Source: Leisingera sp. S132
GTDB lineage: Bacteria > Pseudomonadota > Alphaproteobacteria > Rhodobacterales > Rhodobacteraceae
Assembly (NCBI RefSeq): GCF_025144465.1
Contig: NZ_CP083553.1
Location: 826,501 to 890,500 of the forward strand
DNA: 64,000 nucleotides
Reading direction: 5' to 3'
Part shown: positions 41,977-51,395 of the stretch, one piece after another
How positions within the stretch are numbered: the stretch's first letter is position 1
How the letters are laid out: every line of letters starts with the position of its first letter
The notes under the pieces: generated by a model
The model's input: the letters and a program-made list of their open reading frames with translations, nothing else
What the model was told of the DNA's origin: nothing
Database searches by the model: none
Translations under genes and position numbers: made by a program

Positions 41977-43242
41977 ATGGACCATTTTCTCTACCGCGAC
42001 GGCGCGCTTTACGCCGAAGACGTTCCCATCTCCGAGATCGCCGCGGCGGTGGGCACTCCGTTCTATGTCTATTCCACCGCCACCCTGCTGCGCCATTTCC
42101 GCCTGTTTGACGAAGCACTGGATGGGACCGATCATCTGGTCTGCTTTGCGATGAAGGCAGCCTCCAACCAGGCGATCCTCAAGACCCTGGCACAGGCCGG
42201 TGCGGGCATGGATGTGGTCAGCCAGGGCGAATACCTGCGCGCCAAGGCGGCAGGCGTGCCGGGGGACAGGATCGTCTTTTCCGGCGTCGGCAAGACGGCA
42301 GATGAAATCCGCACGGCTTTGACCGGCGGCATCCGCCAGTTCAACGTGGAATCCGAGCCGGAGATGGAGGTGATCAGCGCCGTGGCTGCGGAGCTGGGCA
42401 CCAAGGCCCCCATCACCATCCGGGTGAACCCGGATGTGGACGCCAAGACCCACGCCAAGATCGCCACCGGCAAATCCGAGAACAAATTCGGCATCCCGAT
42501 TGCCCGCGCCCGCGAGGTCTATGCCCGCGCCGCCGCGCTTTCGGGGCTGGAGGTGGTGGGGATCGACGTCCACATCGGTTCGCAGCTGACCGACCTGGAG
42601 CCGTTCCGGCTGGCCTATCAGAAGGTGGCGGAGCTGACGGAAACCCTGCGCGCCGATGGCCACGATATCCGCCGCCTCGACTTGGGCGGCGGACTTGGCA
42701 TCCCGTATGAGCGTTCCAACACCGCACCGCCGCTGCCGGTGGAATACGGCCAGATGGTCAAAGAAACCCTGGGCCACCTCGGCTGCGAGATCGAGATCGA
42801 GCCGGGCCGCCTGATCGCCGGCAACGCGGGCCAGCTGGTCAGCAAGGTGATCTATGTGAAGTCGGGCGAGGGGCGAGATTTCCTGATCCTGGATGCGGCG
42901 ATGAACGACCTGATCCGCCCGGCGATGTATGAGGCGCATCACGACATCATCCCTGTTCAGGAAGCCGTAGCGGGCGTGGAAAGCCAGCCCTATGACATTG
43001 TCGGACCGGTCTGCGAGACCGGCGATACCTTTGCCAAGCAGCGCGATCTGCCGCCGCTGGCGGCGGGTGATATGGTCTCCTTCCGCAGTGCAGGCGCCTA
43101 TGGCGCGGTGATGGCGAGCGAGTACAATTCCCGCCCGCTGATCCCCGAAGTGCTTGTGCACGGGGATCAATTCGCGGTTATTCGCCGCCGCCCGGACTAT
43201 GAAGAGATGATAAACCGCGATACCATCCCGGAGTGGCTCTGA
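41977..43242 (+). CDS. lysA: Diaminopimelate decarboxylase
   Basis: A 421-aa PLP enzyme making L-lysine from meso-diaminopimelate. The PLP lysine is in LVCFAMKAASNQAIL; HIGSQLTDLEPF, DLGGGLGIPY, EPGRLIAGNAG and VGPVCETGDTFAKQRDLPPL form the pocket, the last carrying the Cys. Length is standard. It follows the argH/lipoprotein genes and precedes the TIGR02302 gene by 48 bp. Confidence 0.96.
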   Translation: MDHFLYRDGALYAEDVPISEIAAAVGTPFYVYSTATLLRHFRLFDEALDGTDHLVCFAMKAASNQAILKTLAQAGAGMDVVSQGEYLRAKAAGVPGDRIVFSGVGKTADEIRTALTGGIRQFNVESEPEMEVISAVAAELGTKAPITIRVNPDVDAKTHAKIATGKSENKFGIPIARAREVYARAAALSGLEVVGIDVHIGSQLTDLEPFRLAYQKVAELTETLRADGHDIRRLDLGGGLGIPYERSNTAPPLPVEYGQMVKETLGHLGCEIEIEPGRLIAGNAGQLVSKVIYVKSGEGRDFLILDAAMNDLIRPAMYEAHHDIIPVQEAVAGVESQPYDIVGPVCETGDTFAKQRDLPPLAAGDMVSFRSAGAYGAVMASEYNSRPLIPEVLVHGDQFAVIRRRPDYEEMINRDTIPEWL

Positions 43243-43290
43243 AGCAATCCGGACACGATCCGGCGCGGGCCATCAGATCATGAGGCCCCT

Positions 43291-45915
43291 ATGCCCTTTG
43301 ACCGCCAAAGAAACCGGCAGGCCGATCCGGTCCTGAAACCCCTGCGCTGGCCGCTGGGCCTGACGCGGGCCGGGCTGGTAGCGGAGCGTGCCTTGCGCAG
43401 CTTCTGGCCGCTGGCCTCGCTGCTGATGGCGGCGCTGGCGGCGCTGATGCTGGGGCTGCACCAGATACTGCCGGAGCGGCTGGCCTGGACTGGTGCGATG
43501 GCGGTGCTGATTGCCGCCACAGCAGCGCTGGGCTGGGGCGCCTGGCGCTTTCGCTGGCCCAGCAGGGCGGCAGCGCTGGACCGCATGGATCAAACCTTGC
43601 CGGGCCGTCCGGTCACGGCGCTGCTGGATACCCAGGCCATCGGTGCTGAGGATGCGGCCTCCGCCGCGCTGTGGCAGGCCCACCAGCGCCGGATGGCCGC
43701 GGCGGCAGCCAAGGCCAAGGCGCCGGCGCCTGATCTGAACATTGCATCCTCTGACCCCTATGGCCTGCGCTATATGGCGGGGCTGATGCTGGCTGTGGCG
43801 GTTCTGTTCGGCTCTGTCTGGCAGCTGGCCACGGTGAAGGATCTGAGGGCAGGCGGCAGCGCAGCCCTGAATGGCCCGGCTTGGGAGGGCTGGGCGGAAC
43901 CGCCTGCCTATACCCGCTTGCCGGTGCTTTATCTGAATGATCAGGACGCAGGGGTGCTGAAACTGCCGCAGGGCAGCCGCGTCACCCTGCGCTTTTATGG
44001 CGAACTGGGTGCGCTGGAACTGGCGGAGACCGTCTCCGGCCTGAACAGCAGCGGAGCGGAATCGCCGCAGGCTTCAATGGAGTTCGACGTCACCCGCAGC
44101 GGCAGCTTTGCCATCGAGGGGGACGGCGGGCGCAGCTGGCAGGTGGAGGTGATCCCGGACACCCCGCCCTCAGTTGCGGTTGCGGGCGCGCCGGAGCTGG
44201 AAAACGACGGCTACACCACCCTAGGTTTTGCGGCGCAGGATGATTATGGCGTGGCAGCCGGCCAGGTGCGGATTGCGCTGGATCTGGCGGCGGTGGAGCG
44301 GCAGCACGGGCTGGCCGCGGACCCCGATCCGCGCGAGGCGCTGGTGCTGGACCTGCCATTGCCCTTGTCCGGCTCGCGCAAGGACTTCACCGAAAAGCTG
44401 ATCGAGGATTTCTCCCAGCACCCCTGGGCCAACCTGCCGGTGGTTTTCACCTTCTCCGCGATGGATGAGGCAGGCCAGTCGTCTGCTGCCGCGGGATACG
44501 GGGCCGAACTGCTGACCCGCCGCTTCTTTGATCCGCTGGCTGCGGCGGTGATCGAACAGCGCCGTGACCTGTTGTGGGCGCGCGCGAATGCGGTGCGGGT
44601 GGCGCAGGTGATCCGCACCCTGACGCACCGCCCCGAAGGGCTGTTCCGCGACTATGGCGATTACCTGCGGCTGCGCACCATCCTGCGGCGGCTGGAGAGC
44701 TATACCGTTGCCGGAACAATCCCCGAACCGCAGCAGGAGGAGATCGCCGCCGCGCTGTGGGATCTGGCAATCCAGCTTGAAGAGGGCGACGTGGGCGACG
44801 CGCTGGAGCGGATGCAGCGGGCGCAGGAGCGGCTGAGCCAGGCGATGCGCGACGGCGCCAGCGAGCAGGAGATCGCGCGCCTGATGCAGGAACTGCGCGA
44901 AGCCACCCAGGACTATATGCGCCAGCTCAGCCGCCAGGCAGAGGCGAACGGGGAGATGATGGATCCGGGTGATATGCCCGAAGACATGATGACGCTCAGC
45001 CAGGACGACCTGCAAGCGATGATGGACCGTATCCAGGAACTGATGGAGCAGGGCCGCATGGCCGAGGCCGAGCAGGCGCTGCGTGAGTTCCAGGAGATGA
45101 TGGAGAACATGCGGATGACCCGCTCGCAGCAGGGGCAGGGCCAGGGCAACGAGGGCCGCGAGGCGATGGAGGGGCTGGCCGAAACCCTGCGTGAGCAGCA
45201 GGGGCTGTCTGATCAGGCATTCCGCGATCTGCAGGAGCAGTTCAACCCCGGCGCCCGCCGCGGCGAGAACCAGGGCAATGAGGGTCGCGACGGCGGCCTT
45301 GGCCGCGGACAGAGCCATCAGGGCGGCCAGGGCGGCGACCAGGGCGACGGGCAGGGCAGCGACGGCGCCGAGAGCCGCAACCCTGATGGCCAAGGCGGCC
45401 AGGGCGGCAGCAATCGCGAACAGCCGGGTCAGGGCGGCGCGCTGGCCGACCGGCAGCAGGCGCTGCGCCAGCAGTTGCAGCAGCAGCGCGACGGGTTGCC
45501 CTATATGGGCGGTGAGGCCGGTGAGGCAGCGCGCGAGGCGCTGGACCGCGCAGGCCGCGCCATGGAAGGCGCCGAGGAGGCGCTGCGCGGCCGTGACAAT
45601 GCCGAGGCCATCGACCGCCAGTCCGACGCCATGGAGGCGTTGCGCGAAGGCATGCGCAGCCTCGGCGAGGCGCTGGCGCAGCAGCAGCAACCGGGACCGC
45701 AGAACGGGCAGCAGCCCTCTGCCACGGCGCAGGGAGACCGGCTGGACCCGCTGGGCCGCAACAACGGCAGTATCGATGACGGCGGCAAGGTGGGCGAAGG
45801 CACGGCCTACCGCCGTGCCTGGGACCTTCTGGAGGACATCCGCCGCCGGGCCGGAGAACGCGAGCGCAGCGACCGCGAGCGCAGCTATCTGCAGCGGCTG
45901 CTGGACCGGTTCTGA
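43291..45915 (+). CDS. TIGR02302 family (DUF4175-like) membrane protein
   Basis: An 874-aa protein of the alphaproteobacterial TIGR02302 family, function unknown. Membrane helices lie at ~35-75 (SLLMAALAALMLGLHQILPE, GAMAVLIAATAALGWGAWRF) and ~155-172 (YMAGLMLAVAVLFGSVWQLA). The middle is a predicted periplasmic beta-rich domain with DxxPPSVAVAG. From ~residue 490 it is Gln/Glu/Met-rich helical, then a low-complexity Gly/Gln/Asn repeat tract (residues ~620-740) before a helical end. It is 48 bp downstream of lysA. The family is often next to lysA in this group; cell-envelope role is inferred. Confidence 0.88.
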   Translation: MPFDRQRNRQADPVLKPLRWPLGLTRAGLVAERALRSFWPLASLLMAALAALMLGLHQILPERLAWTGAMAVLIAATAALGWGAWRFRWPSRAAALDRMDQTLPGRPVTALLDTQAIGAEDAASAALWQAHQRRMAAAAAKAKAPAPDLNIASSDPYGLRYMAGLMLAVAVLFGSVWQLATVKDLRAGGSAALNGPAWEGWAEPPAYTRLPVLYLNDQDAGVLKLPQGSRVTLRFYGELGALELAETVSGLNSSGAESPQASMEFDVTRSGSFAIEGDGGRSWQVEVIPDTPPSVAVAGAPELENDGYTTLGFAAQDDYGVAAGQVRIALDLAAVERQHGLAADPDPREALVLDLPLPLSGSRKDFTEKLIEDFSQHPWANLPVVFTFSAMDEAGQSSAAAGYGAELLTRRFFDPLAAAVIEQRRDLLWARANAVRVAQVIRTLTHRPEGLFRDYGDYLRLRTILRRLESYTVAGTIPEPQQEEIAAALWDLAIQLEEGDVGDALERMQRAQERLSQAMRDGASEQEIARLMQELREATQDYMRQLSRQAEANGEMMDPGDMPEDMMTLSQDDLQAMMDRIQELMEQGRMAEAEQALREFQEMMENMRMTRSQQGQGQGNEGREAMEGLAETLREQQGLSDQAFRDLQEQFNPGARRGENQGNEGRDGGLGRGQSHQGGQGGDQGDGQGSDGAESRNPDGQGGQGGSNREQPGQGGALADRQQALRQQLQQQRDGLPYMGGEAGEAAREALDRAGRAMEGAEEALRGRDNAEAIDRQSDAMEALREGMRSLGEALAQQQQPGPQNGQQPSATAQGDRLDPLGRNNGSIDDGGKVGEGTAYRRAWDLLEDIRRRAGERERSDRERSYLQRLLDRF

Positions 45916-45976
45916 CCTTTGCAGCAGGGGCCGCTGACGGCAGAACCGCCCTTGGGGGTCCTCAGCGGACCTGTTA

Positions 45977-47050
45977 TTACTGGGTGGCGGTGATGGACTT
46001 CACTTGGCTGTCCAGCCACAGCCGCGCCTGATCGATCCAGTCCACGTAGCTGCTGAGCGCTGGATCTGCCTGCGGCAGCTTCTCGGCAATCAGCGGTGCC
46101 TTGTCATAGATCATCACCAGGACCAGCGCCGCAATCACCGACAGGGCAAACCCGCGGGCAAAACCGCTCTTGCGCCGCAACGGCAATTCGTCCGGATCCG
46201 CCAGCGCTGCAGGGGCCGGGCTTCCGGCGGAGCGCAGGGTGGAGTTGATTTCCTCGATATCCGGCAACAGCTCCTTGCGCGAGCCGCTTTCAGCGGCGGC
46301 CAGCTGGCGCGGGTCCTCGCCGCGCATCCGCGCCATCCGGTCGCGGGCCTGGCGGCTGCGGCGGGCTGCTTCGTCATCGGCGGGAGCGGCGCCTTCCAGC
46401 CCGAGTTCGGGCTGTGTTTCCAGGCTCTGGGCCTCTGCCTTGCGCAACTCGGCCTCGCGCGCGGCTTCCTCGCGCAGGATATCGGACATCTCAGGGTCCA
46501 GCCTGCGTCCGCGCTGCGGCTGCTGGGCGTCCCCGGCGTGAAGGTCTTCGCCCTCGTCCCGGTTCTCGTCCCCGTCATGACCGCCGGCGTCATCGTCAGA
46601 GAACTCCTGCGGCGCGGTTGCGGCGGTTTCCGCTTCCTCTGCAGGTTCCGGGCTGTCTTCTTGCGCGGTGTCTTCCGGCGTGCTGTCTTCAGGCTCAGGC
46701 TCAGGCTCAGGCTCAGGATCAGGCGCAGCGTCCAGCTGCTGCTCGGCGTCCCGCTCGGCTTGCGCTGCTCTTTCCCGTTCTTCCTTCGCTTTCGCTGCGG
46801 CTTCCTGTTCGGCCTTTGCCGCCAGCTCCTGCTCTGCCTTTTCCCGTGCCTCGGCTTCAGCCGCCCGGGCAAAGGCTTCTTCGATGCCGATGTTCTCCAG
46901 CGCGTCCTCTGCGGCGGCTTCAGCGGTGCCCGCTGCCGCCTGGAACCAGGTCTGGCCGCAGTTCGAGCACTGCACATCACGCCCCTCAGGCGGGATCACG
47001 TCCTCGGGCACTTCGTATTGGGCTGCGCAATTCGGGCAGGTCAGGCGCAT
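45977..47050 (-). CDS. Zinc-ribbon domain-containing membrane protein
   Basis: A ~357-aa protein with an N-terminal zinc ribbon, MRLTCPNCAAQYEVPEDVIP and VQCSNCGQTWFQ (CxxC...CxxC), as in MJ0042/YnfU-type families. Then comes a long acidic, Ala/Glu-rich helical segment with an EPEPEPEPED repeat (residues ~148-160), a charged linker, and a single membrane helix near residue 305 (GFARGFALSVIAALVLVMIYDK). The C-terminal tail faces the other side. Function unknown; it may link a membrane to a cytoplasmic partner. Start: second of two tandem ATGs (47050) with GAGGAG at optimal spacing. It converges on TIGR02302 and is divergent from ftsE. Confidence 0.82.
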   Translation of the reverse strand: MRLTCPNCAAQYEVPEDVIPPEGRDVQCSNCGQTWFQAAAGTAEAAAEDALENIGIEEAFARAAEAEAREKAEQELAAKAEQEAAAKAKEERERAAQAERDAEQQLDAAPDPEPEPEPEPEDSTPEDTAQEDSPEPAEEAETAATAPQEFSDDDAGGHDGDENRDEGEDLHAGDAQQPQRGRRLDPEMSDILREEAAREAELRKAEAQSLETQPELGLEGAAPADDEAARRSRQARDRMARMRGEDPRQLAAAESGSRKELLPDIEEINSTLRSAGSPAPAALADPDELPLRRKSGFARGFALSVIAALVLVMIYDKAPLIAEKLPQADPALSSYVDWIDQARLWLDSQVKSITATQ

Positions 47051-47255
47051 CATGCTCTCCTCGGCACCATCCCGCCGCCCGGCAGGCGGCAGATTGTTTT
47101 TCCTGAGATTATAGGCATCCGCCACAGGCGGTGAAAGTGGCAATTGCGGCAACCGCACTCACGCGGGTTTCCCGGCAACAGAGCCCCCATTGAAACTGCC
47201 GGCCCCTTGGGGCAAAACAGCCGGGCGCCAAAATGCGCGCGTTCAGGGGGCAGCA

Positions 47256-47933
47256 GTGATCGAGCTGGAAAATGTGGGCTACAACTACGGCGGCGGCGAG
47301 CTGCTGAACGCGGTGTCGGTGCAGCTGGCGCCGGGCTCGTTCCATTTCCTGACCGGCCCGTCCGGCGCGGGCAAGACCACGCTGCTGAAGCTGTGCTACG
47401 GCGCGCTGATGCCGACCGCGGGCCGGGTGCGCGCCTTTAACATGGATGTGCACGGGCTGGACCGCGACCAGATGGCCTATCTGCGCCGCCGGGTCGGCGT
47501 GGTGCATCAGGATTGCCGGTTTCTGGACCATCTGCCGGTGATCGAGAACATCGCGCTGCCGCTCTTGGTCTCGGGGCGTGAGCTGAGCCACGAGGAAGCC
47601 AACCTGCAGGAACTGCTGAACTGGGTCGGCCTGAGCGAGCGCGCCCATGCGCTGCCGCCGGAACTGTCGGGCGGCGAGCGCCAGCGGGCGGCGCTGGCCC
47701 GGTCGGTGATCCTGTCGCCGGATGTGATCATCGCCGATGAGCCGACCGGCAACGTCGACTGGGAAATGTCGCAGCGGCTGCTGCAGCTCCTGGTGGAGCT
47801 GAACCGGATGGGCAAGACCATCCTGGTTGCCACCCATGATCTGTCGCTGATCCGGGCCGCCAAGAACCAGGTGCAGGCGCGTGTGCTGCGGATTTCCAAC
47901 CGGCAGCTGCAACTGGCGGGGGCGGACCTATGA
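47256..47933 (+). CDS. ftsE: Cell division ATP-binding protein FtsE
   Basis: A 225-aa ABC ATPase that, with FtsX, couples division to peptidoglycan hydrolase activation. Walker A GPSGAGKTTLLKL, Q-loop VVHQDCRFLDHLPVIENIAL, signature LSGGERQRAALARSV, Walker B VIIADEPTGNVDW and the H-loop ATHDLSL are all intact; QDCRFLDHLPVIENIALPL is FtsE-specific. The GTG start at 47256 gives the expected MIELENVGYNY; an upstream in-frame ATG would extend it. The stop overlaps ftsX by 4 bp. Confidence 0.96.
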   Translation: MIELENVGYNYGGGELLNAVSVQLAPGSFHFLTGPSGAGKTTLLKLCYGALMPTAGRVRAFNMDVHGLDRDQMAYLRRRVGVVHQDCRFLDHLPVIENIALPLLVSGRELSHEEANLQELLNWVGLSERAHALPPELSGGERQRAALARSVILSPDVIIADEPTGNVDWEMSQRLLQLLVELNRMGKTILVATHDLSLIRAAKNQVQARVLRISNRQLQLAGADL

Positions 47934-48829
47934 CCGAAGGCAGGCTGCGCAAGCTGATCCTGGGTGACGTTCAGGCCGACAGGGTGGTGCCGCCCAGCGG
48001 CTTTACTGCCCAGCTGACTCTGTTTGTCTCCGGCGCCATGGCGTTCCTCACGGTCTTTGCATTGGCGCTGTCGATGGCCTCCGGCCGGCTGGCCGACCAA
48101 TGGGCCGAGGAGCTGGCCCGCGCCGCCACCCTGCGCATCAACGCCCCGGCAGAGCAGCGCGCGGCGCAGACCGAGGCGGCGCTGGAGATCCTGCGCCAGA
48201 CCCCCGGTGTCGCCACCGCCCGCGCCCTGACCGGCGCGGAGCAGGCGGCGCTGCTGGCGCCCTGGTTCGGGGCCGGCGTGCCGGTGGGTGACCTGCCGCT
48301 GCCGCAGCTGATTGAAGTGACGGGCGATGAAGCCGGCTATGACGCTCAGGGGTTGCGGCTGCGGCTGCAGGCCGAGGTGCCGGGCGCGGTGCTGGATGAC
48401 CATACCCGCTGGCGGGCGCCGCTGGTGGATGCGGCCCAGGCGCTGCGCCGCCTGGCTTGGGTGTCGATCCTGCTGATCGGCGGCGCCACCGCCGCGATGA
48501 TCACTCTGGCTGCCAATGCGGCGCTGGCCGCAAACGCCCAGGTGATCGAGGTGCTGCGGCTGGTCGGTGCGCTGGACAGCTATATCGCCCAGGCCTTCAT
48601 CCGCCGCTTCACCCTGCGGGCGCTGACCGGCACCGCCGCTGGTGTGGCAGCGGGCATGATCGGGGTCTTTCTGATGCCGGAAGCCTCTGCTGAGGGCGGT
48701 TTCCTGACCGGGCTGGGCTTTCAGGGCTGGGGCTGGCTGGCGCCCTTGCTGATCCCGCCGCTGGGCGCGCTGGTGGCCTTTGCCGCCACCACCCGGGCGG
48801 CCACCAAACGTCTGGGGGAACTGTCGTGA
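47930..48829 (+). CDS. ftsX: Cell division protein FtsX
   Basis: A 299-aa membrane partner of FtsE. TM1 (~30-50, LTLFVSGAMAFLTVFALALS), a periplasmic loop (~50-170) that contacts hydrolase adaptors, then TM2-4 (WVSILLIGGATAAMITLAAN, ALTGTAAGVAAGMIGVFLM, GWGWLAPLLIPPLGALVAF) with ANAQVIEVLRLVGALDSYIA in between. ATGA overlap with ftsE and with the downstream plsC gene (ATGA at 48826) couples all three. Confidence 0.93.
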   Translation: MTEGRLRKLILGDVQADRVVPPSGFTAQLTLFVSGAMAFLTVFALALSMASGRLADQWAEELARAATLRINAPAEQRAAQTEAALEILRQTPGVATARALTGAEQAALLAPWFGAGVPVGDLPLPQLIEVTGDEAGYDAQGLRLRLQAEVPGAVLDDHTRWRAPLVDAAQALRRLAWVSILLIGGATAAMITLAANAALAANAQVIEVLRLVGALDSYIAQAFIRRFTLRALTGTAAGVAAGMIGVFLMPEASAEGGFLTGLGFQGWGWLAPLLIPPLGALVAFAATTRAATKRLGELS

Positions 48830-49575
48830 AACACCCGATCCAATGGCTGCGCTCGCTGGTCTTCATCACGCAGATGTATCTGGCGATGCTGGTGCTGGGC
48901 ATCGTGTTTGCGCCCTGGGCGATGGTGTCGCCCAAGGGTGCGCGCACGGCTTGCAAGACCTATGCGCGCTGGTCGCTGTGGACCGCGCGCTGGATGGTCG
49001 GCATCCGCTCTGAGGTGCGCGGCCAGGTGCCTGAGGGCGAGGTGATCGTCGCCGCCAAGCACCAGAGTTTTCTGGATATCCTGATTATCTTCAACGCGGT
49101 GCCCTCTGCCCGGTTCATCATGAAGCGGGAACTGATGTGGACGCCGGTCATCGGCGTCTACGCCAAACGGCTGGGCTGCGTGCCGGTGAACCGCGGCAAG
49201 CGCGGCGCGGCGATTGCCAAGATGGTCAAGGATGTCGCCAAGGAAAGCACCGAACCGGGCCAGCTGATCATCTATTCGCAGGGCACCCGCGTGGCGCCGG
49301 GCGCCAGAAAGCCCTACAAGATCGGGACCGCGGTTCTCTATGACGGGCTGAACCAGCCCTGCGTGCCGGCCGCCACCAATGTCGGCGTGTTCTGGCCCCG
49401 CACCGGCATCTACCGCAAGCCGGGCCTGGCAGTGGTGGAATTTCTGGACCCGATGCAGCCTGGGATCGCCCGCGACGATTTCATGGCGCAGCTGGAAGAA
49501 CGGGTCGAGAGCCGCTCAGACGCGCTGATGCGCGAAGCCGGTTTTGATCCGGACAAAGCGGCCGTCCAAGCCTGA
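48826..49575 (+). CDS. 1-acyl-sn-glycerol-3-phosphate acyltransferase (PlsC-like)
   Basis: A 249-aa inner-membrane acyltransferase making phosphatidic acid. An N-terminal hydrophobic segment (LVFITQMYLAMLVLGIVFAP) precedes the HX4D motif (AAKHQSFLDILI). Motif III reads IIYSQGTRVAPG: the usual Glu of 'EGTR' is Gln, as in a number of alphaproteobacterial members. It is translationally coupled to ftsX, so lipid synthesis and division genes share a transcript. It is the last gene before the mobile island, whose left IS end starts 46 bp after the stop codon. Confidence 0.92.
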   Translation: MKHPIQWLRSLVFITQMYLAMLVLGIVFAPWAMVSPKGARTACKTYARWSLWTARWMVGIRSEVRGQVPEGEVIVAAKHQSFLDILIIFNAVPSARFIMKRELMWTPVIGVYAKRLGCVPVNRGKRGAAIAKMVKDVAKESTEPGQLIIYSQGTRVAPGARKPYKIGTAVLYDGLNQPCVPAATNVGVFWPRTGIYRKPGLAVVEFLDPMQPGIARDDFMAQLEERVESRSDALMREAGFDPDKAAVQA

Positions 49576-49669
49576 TCCGCCGGCCTGACCGTCTGTCCCG
49601 GTTGCGCGCTGCAGGCCAAGGGGCTCTGTTGCACAAATCGGCTGATGGCCGGTGTTCCCCTTTCCCCGG

Positions 49670-49674
49670 GCAGA
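49670..49674. repeat. GCAGA target-site duplication, left copy
   Basis: GCAGA immediately before TGTATGACCC at 49675. The same five bases directly follow the element's right end (53769-53773), as expected of Tn7/Tn5053-type transposition. Confidence 0.75.
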
Positions 49675-49738
49675 TGTATGACCCGCGAAAACGTGACCAT
49701 TTTGGGGTTTTCTGACCATTGTGACACGGGTTTAATGA

Positions 49739-49772
49739 CCACCGGCCGCGACGCGGCCGGTGGTTTCTTTTT
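49739..49772 (+). terminator. Strong hairpin terminator inside the element's left end
   Basis: CCACCGGCCGCG, A, CGCGGCCGGTGG followed by TTTCTTTTT: a 12-bp stem with T-tract. It would stop transcription from plsC/host genes entering the element. Confidence 0.85.
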
Positions 49773-49974
49773 AAAACAATGTCATAGGTGCCGGTTGCCT
49801 TTTGCCTGCTGACGAGGCCGGTTCGCCTGACCAAGCCCGCTGTGCCTGTTGACTGAAACCGCTGTTACGAGCAGGACTGCAGATCAAACCTGGCCAGGTT
49901 CTTTCCTTCACTTACCCGAGCACACCCTGTGCAATCGGGAGCCAGACGGCGCATTGCGCGGGAAAGGGCCAGAT

Positions 49975-51072
49975 ATGTCCAAGATCAAATTCATCGACGC
50001 AGAGTTCCTAGATGCCGACAAAGAACGTCGGGCAATACGGCGGCGCCTGGAGCGGTTTCTGATAGAACGGCGCGTATCAGAGCGCGGCGTTGTGCCTCCG
50101 GAACCGGAGGATCCGGAGGACGTCCTGCGGTGGGAAACAGACTTGATGGAGGTTCGTTTCGAGCGCGAAGTTCAGGACCGGATAGACCGCCGGGTGAACA
50201 GGCTGGCGGAGCGGCGGGAAGCGGCTGCAGGCCTCGTACACCTGAAGCGCGATGACCGAAGGGCGCTCGAGGGTCTGCGCAACGGGGTGAGCCTGATCAG
50301 GATCCGGACAGAAGACCAAGCGGATGAAATCGCCGCAGGTTTTCATGCCGGCATGCCCTGGATGGCACCTGCGACGGATCTCTTTTGGAAGTCGATGCGG
50401 CGATCCGTCCGCAACGGGGATTCGGGCTTTCGCTTGCCTCCGGTGCTGCTGGACGGCCCGCCGGGGATCGGCAAAAGCATGTGGGCCCGTCAACTGAGCA
50501 CAGCACTTTGTGTGCCCCGCTGTGGCGTAGAGGCGACGGCAGAGCAGGCGTCGTTCGGCATCGTGGGCTCCCAGCGCGGTTGGGCCAACGCACAGCCGGG
50601 ACGCCCTTTGATGACGATCCTGAAGCATCTGATCGCGAACCCGATTGTCGTTGTGGATGAGGTGGAGAAGGCCGGGGTCGCAACTTCGGTCAAAGGGAAC
50701 AGCTTTGGACTTTCCGAGGGACTGCTGTCCCTTTTGTTGCCATCCTCAGCGGCATCTTGGCAATGCCCCTATTATCAGGTCGGGTTCGACATGTCCTGGA
50801 TCAGCTGGGTGCTGACCAGCAACACCTTAACAACCTTGCCAGCCCCTCTGTTAAGCCGCCTGTAGGTCATAAAGCTGTCACCTGTCCCGGTGCCTGACCT
50901 GGTAGCCTTTGCCCGCCGTGAGGGCGGCAGGCGCGGGTTGGCTCAAGCGTCTGTCGAGGCCGTTGTCGAGGTGCTGGAGATTTCTGGTCAGACAGTGCCG
51001 TTGAGCTTGCGGCATGTCATCCGGATGCTCACCCGGGGGGAAGCGTTGGAGGCGGCTCGGCTTTTTCATTGA
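49975..51072 (+). pseudogene. AAA+ ATPase with in-frame amber stop
   Basis: MSKIKFIDAEFLDADKERRA... at ATG 49975 runs 296 codons to a TAG at 50863-50865 (after PAPLLSRL), then the same frame continues 68 more codons (VIKLSPVPDLVAFARREGGR...) to 51072. Walker A GPPGIGKS is at 161-168, Walker B VVVDEVEK at 225-232 (D228, E229), with a sensor TSN later. An Arg/Glu-rich coiled-coil-like N-terminus (~1-95) precedes it. The last part looks like the usual AAA+ lid helix. The fold is closest to Lon/bacterial AAA+ proteins; I cannot assign it to TniB. The TAG is a nonsense mutation unless suppressed. It lies upstream of tniQ in the element. Confidence 0.75.
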
Positions 51073-51118
51073 ACATGCAATTTCTTTAAACGTTGAGCTT
51101 TGCTGGAAGGAGCCGCAT

Positions 51119-51364
51119 ATGGCCAGCCGAAATCATTACATCACTGTTGAAGCGCAGCGCATCACGGAGCGGTTTCCCGAGGTGTATGGGCCTCCGCCTT
51201 GGAGCATCAAGAAGACAAGCCTCGCTTGGGGCTTCGCCTGTGGCGAGGGCTGGTATCCTCTGATTGAGCGCCTGAGTGCAGATCTCGCCGACATCATACG
51301 TGAGGATGGTCTGACACGCTTCCGGGCGCAGCAGGTTAAACAGAAACTGGGTGAGTTGCGGTGA
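51119..51364 (+). pseudogene. Small conserved hypothetical gene, truncated by the IS3 element
   Basis: MASRNHYITVEAQRITERFP... (81 codons). The part SIKKTSLAWGFACGEGWYPL and ...LSADLADIIREDG resembles a widespread phage/plasmid hypothetical family whose C-terminus normally continues past a 'QVKEKFGGLRFY'-like motif; here it reads QQVKQKLGELR and stops at TGA 51362-51364, formed by the IS3 end. The 3' end is therefore lost, probably with the 5' end of tniQ, when the IS inserted with adjacent deletion. Function unknown. Confidence 0.55.
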
Positions 51365-51395
51365 TCAGCCCCACTTGAGCGGTCCAATTTGATTG

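Noticed and set aside
45290-45480. Gly/Gln-rich repeated DNA in the TIGR02302 gene
   Set aside because: Ordinary low-complexity coding repeat within the known family, in frame and not a mobile element.
45916-45976. Weak stem (CCGCTGA...TCAGCGG) between TIGR02302 and the zinc-ribbon gene
   Set aside because: Only 7 bp with a ~30-nt loop and no T-run; too weak to call a terminator.
46690-46730. Tandem CTCAGG repeat suspected as a microsatellite or CRISPR-like array
   Set aside because: It encodes the EPEPEPEP low-complexity segment of the zinc-ribbon protein in frame; no spacers or direct repeats of CRISPR size.
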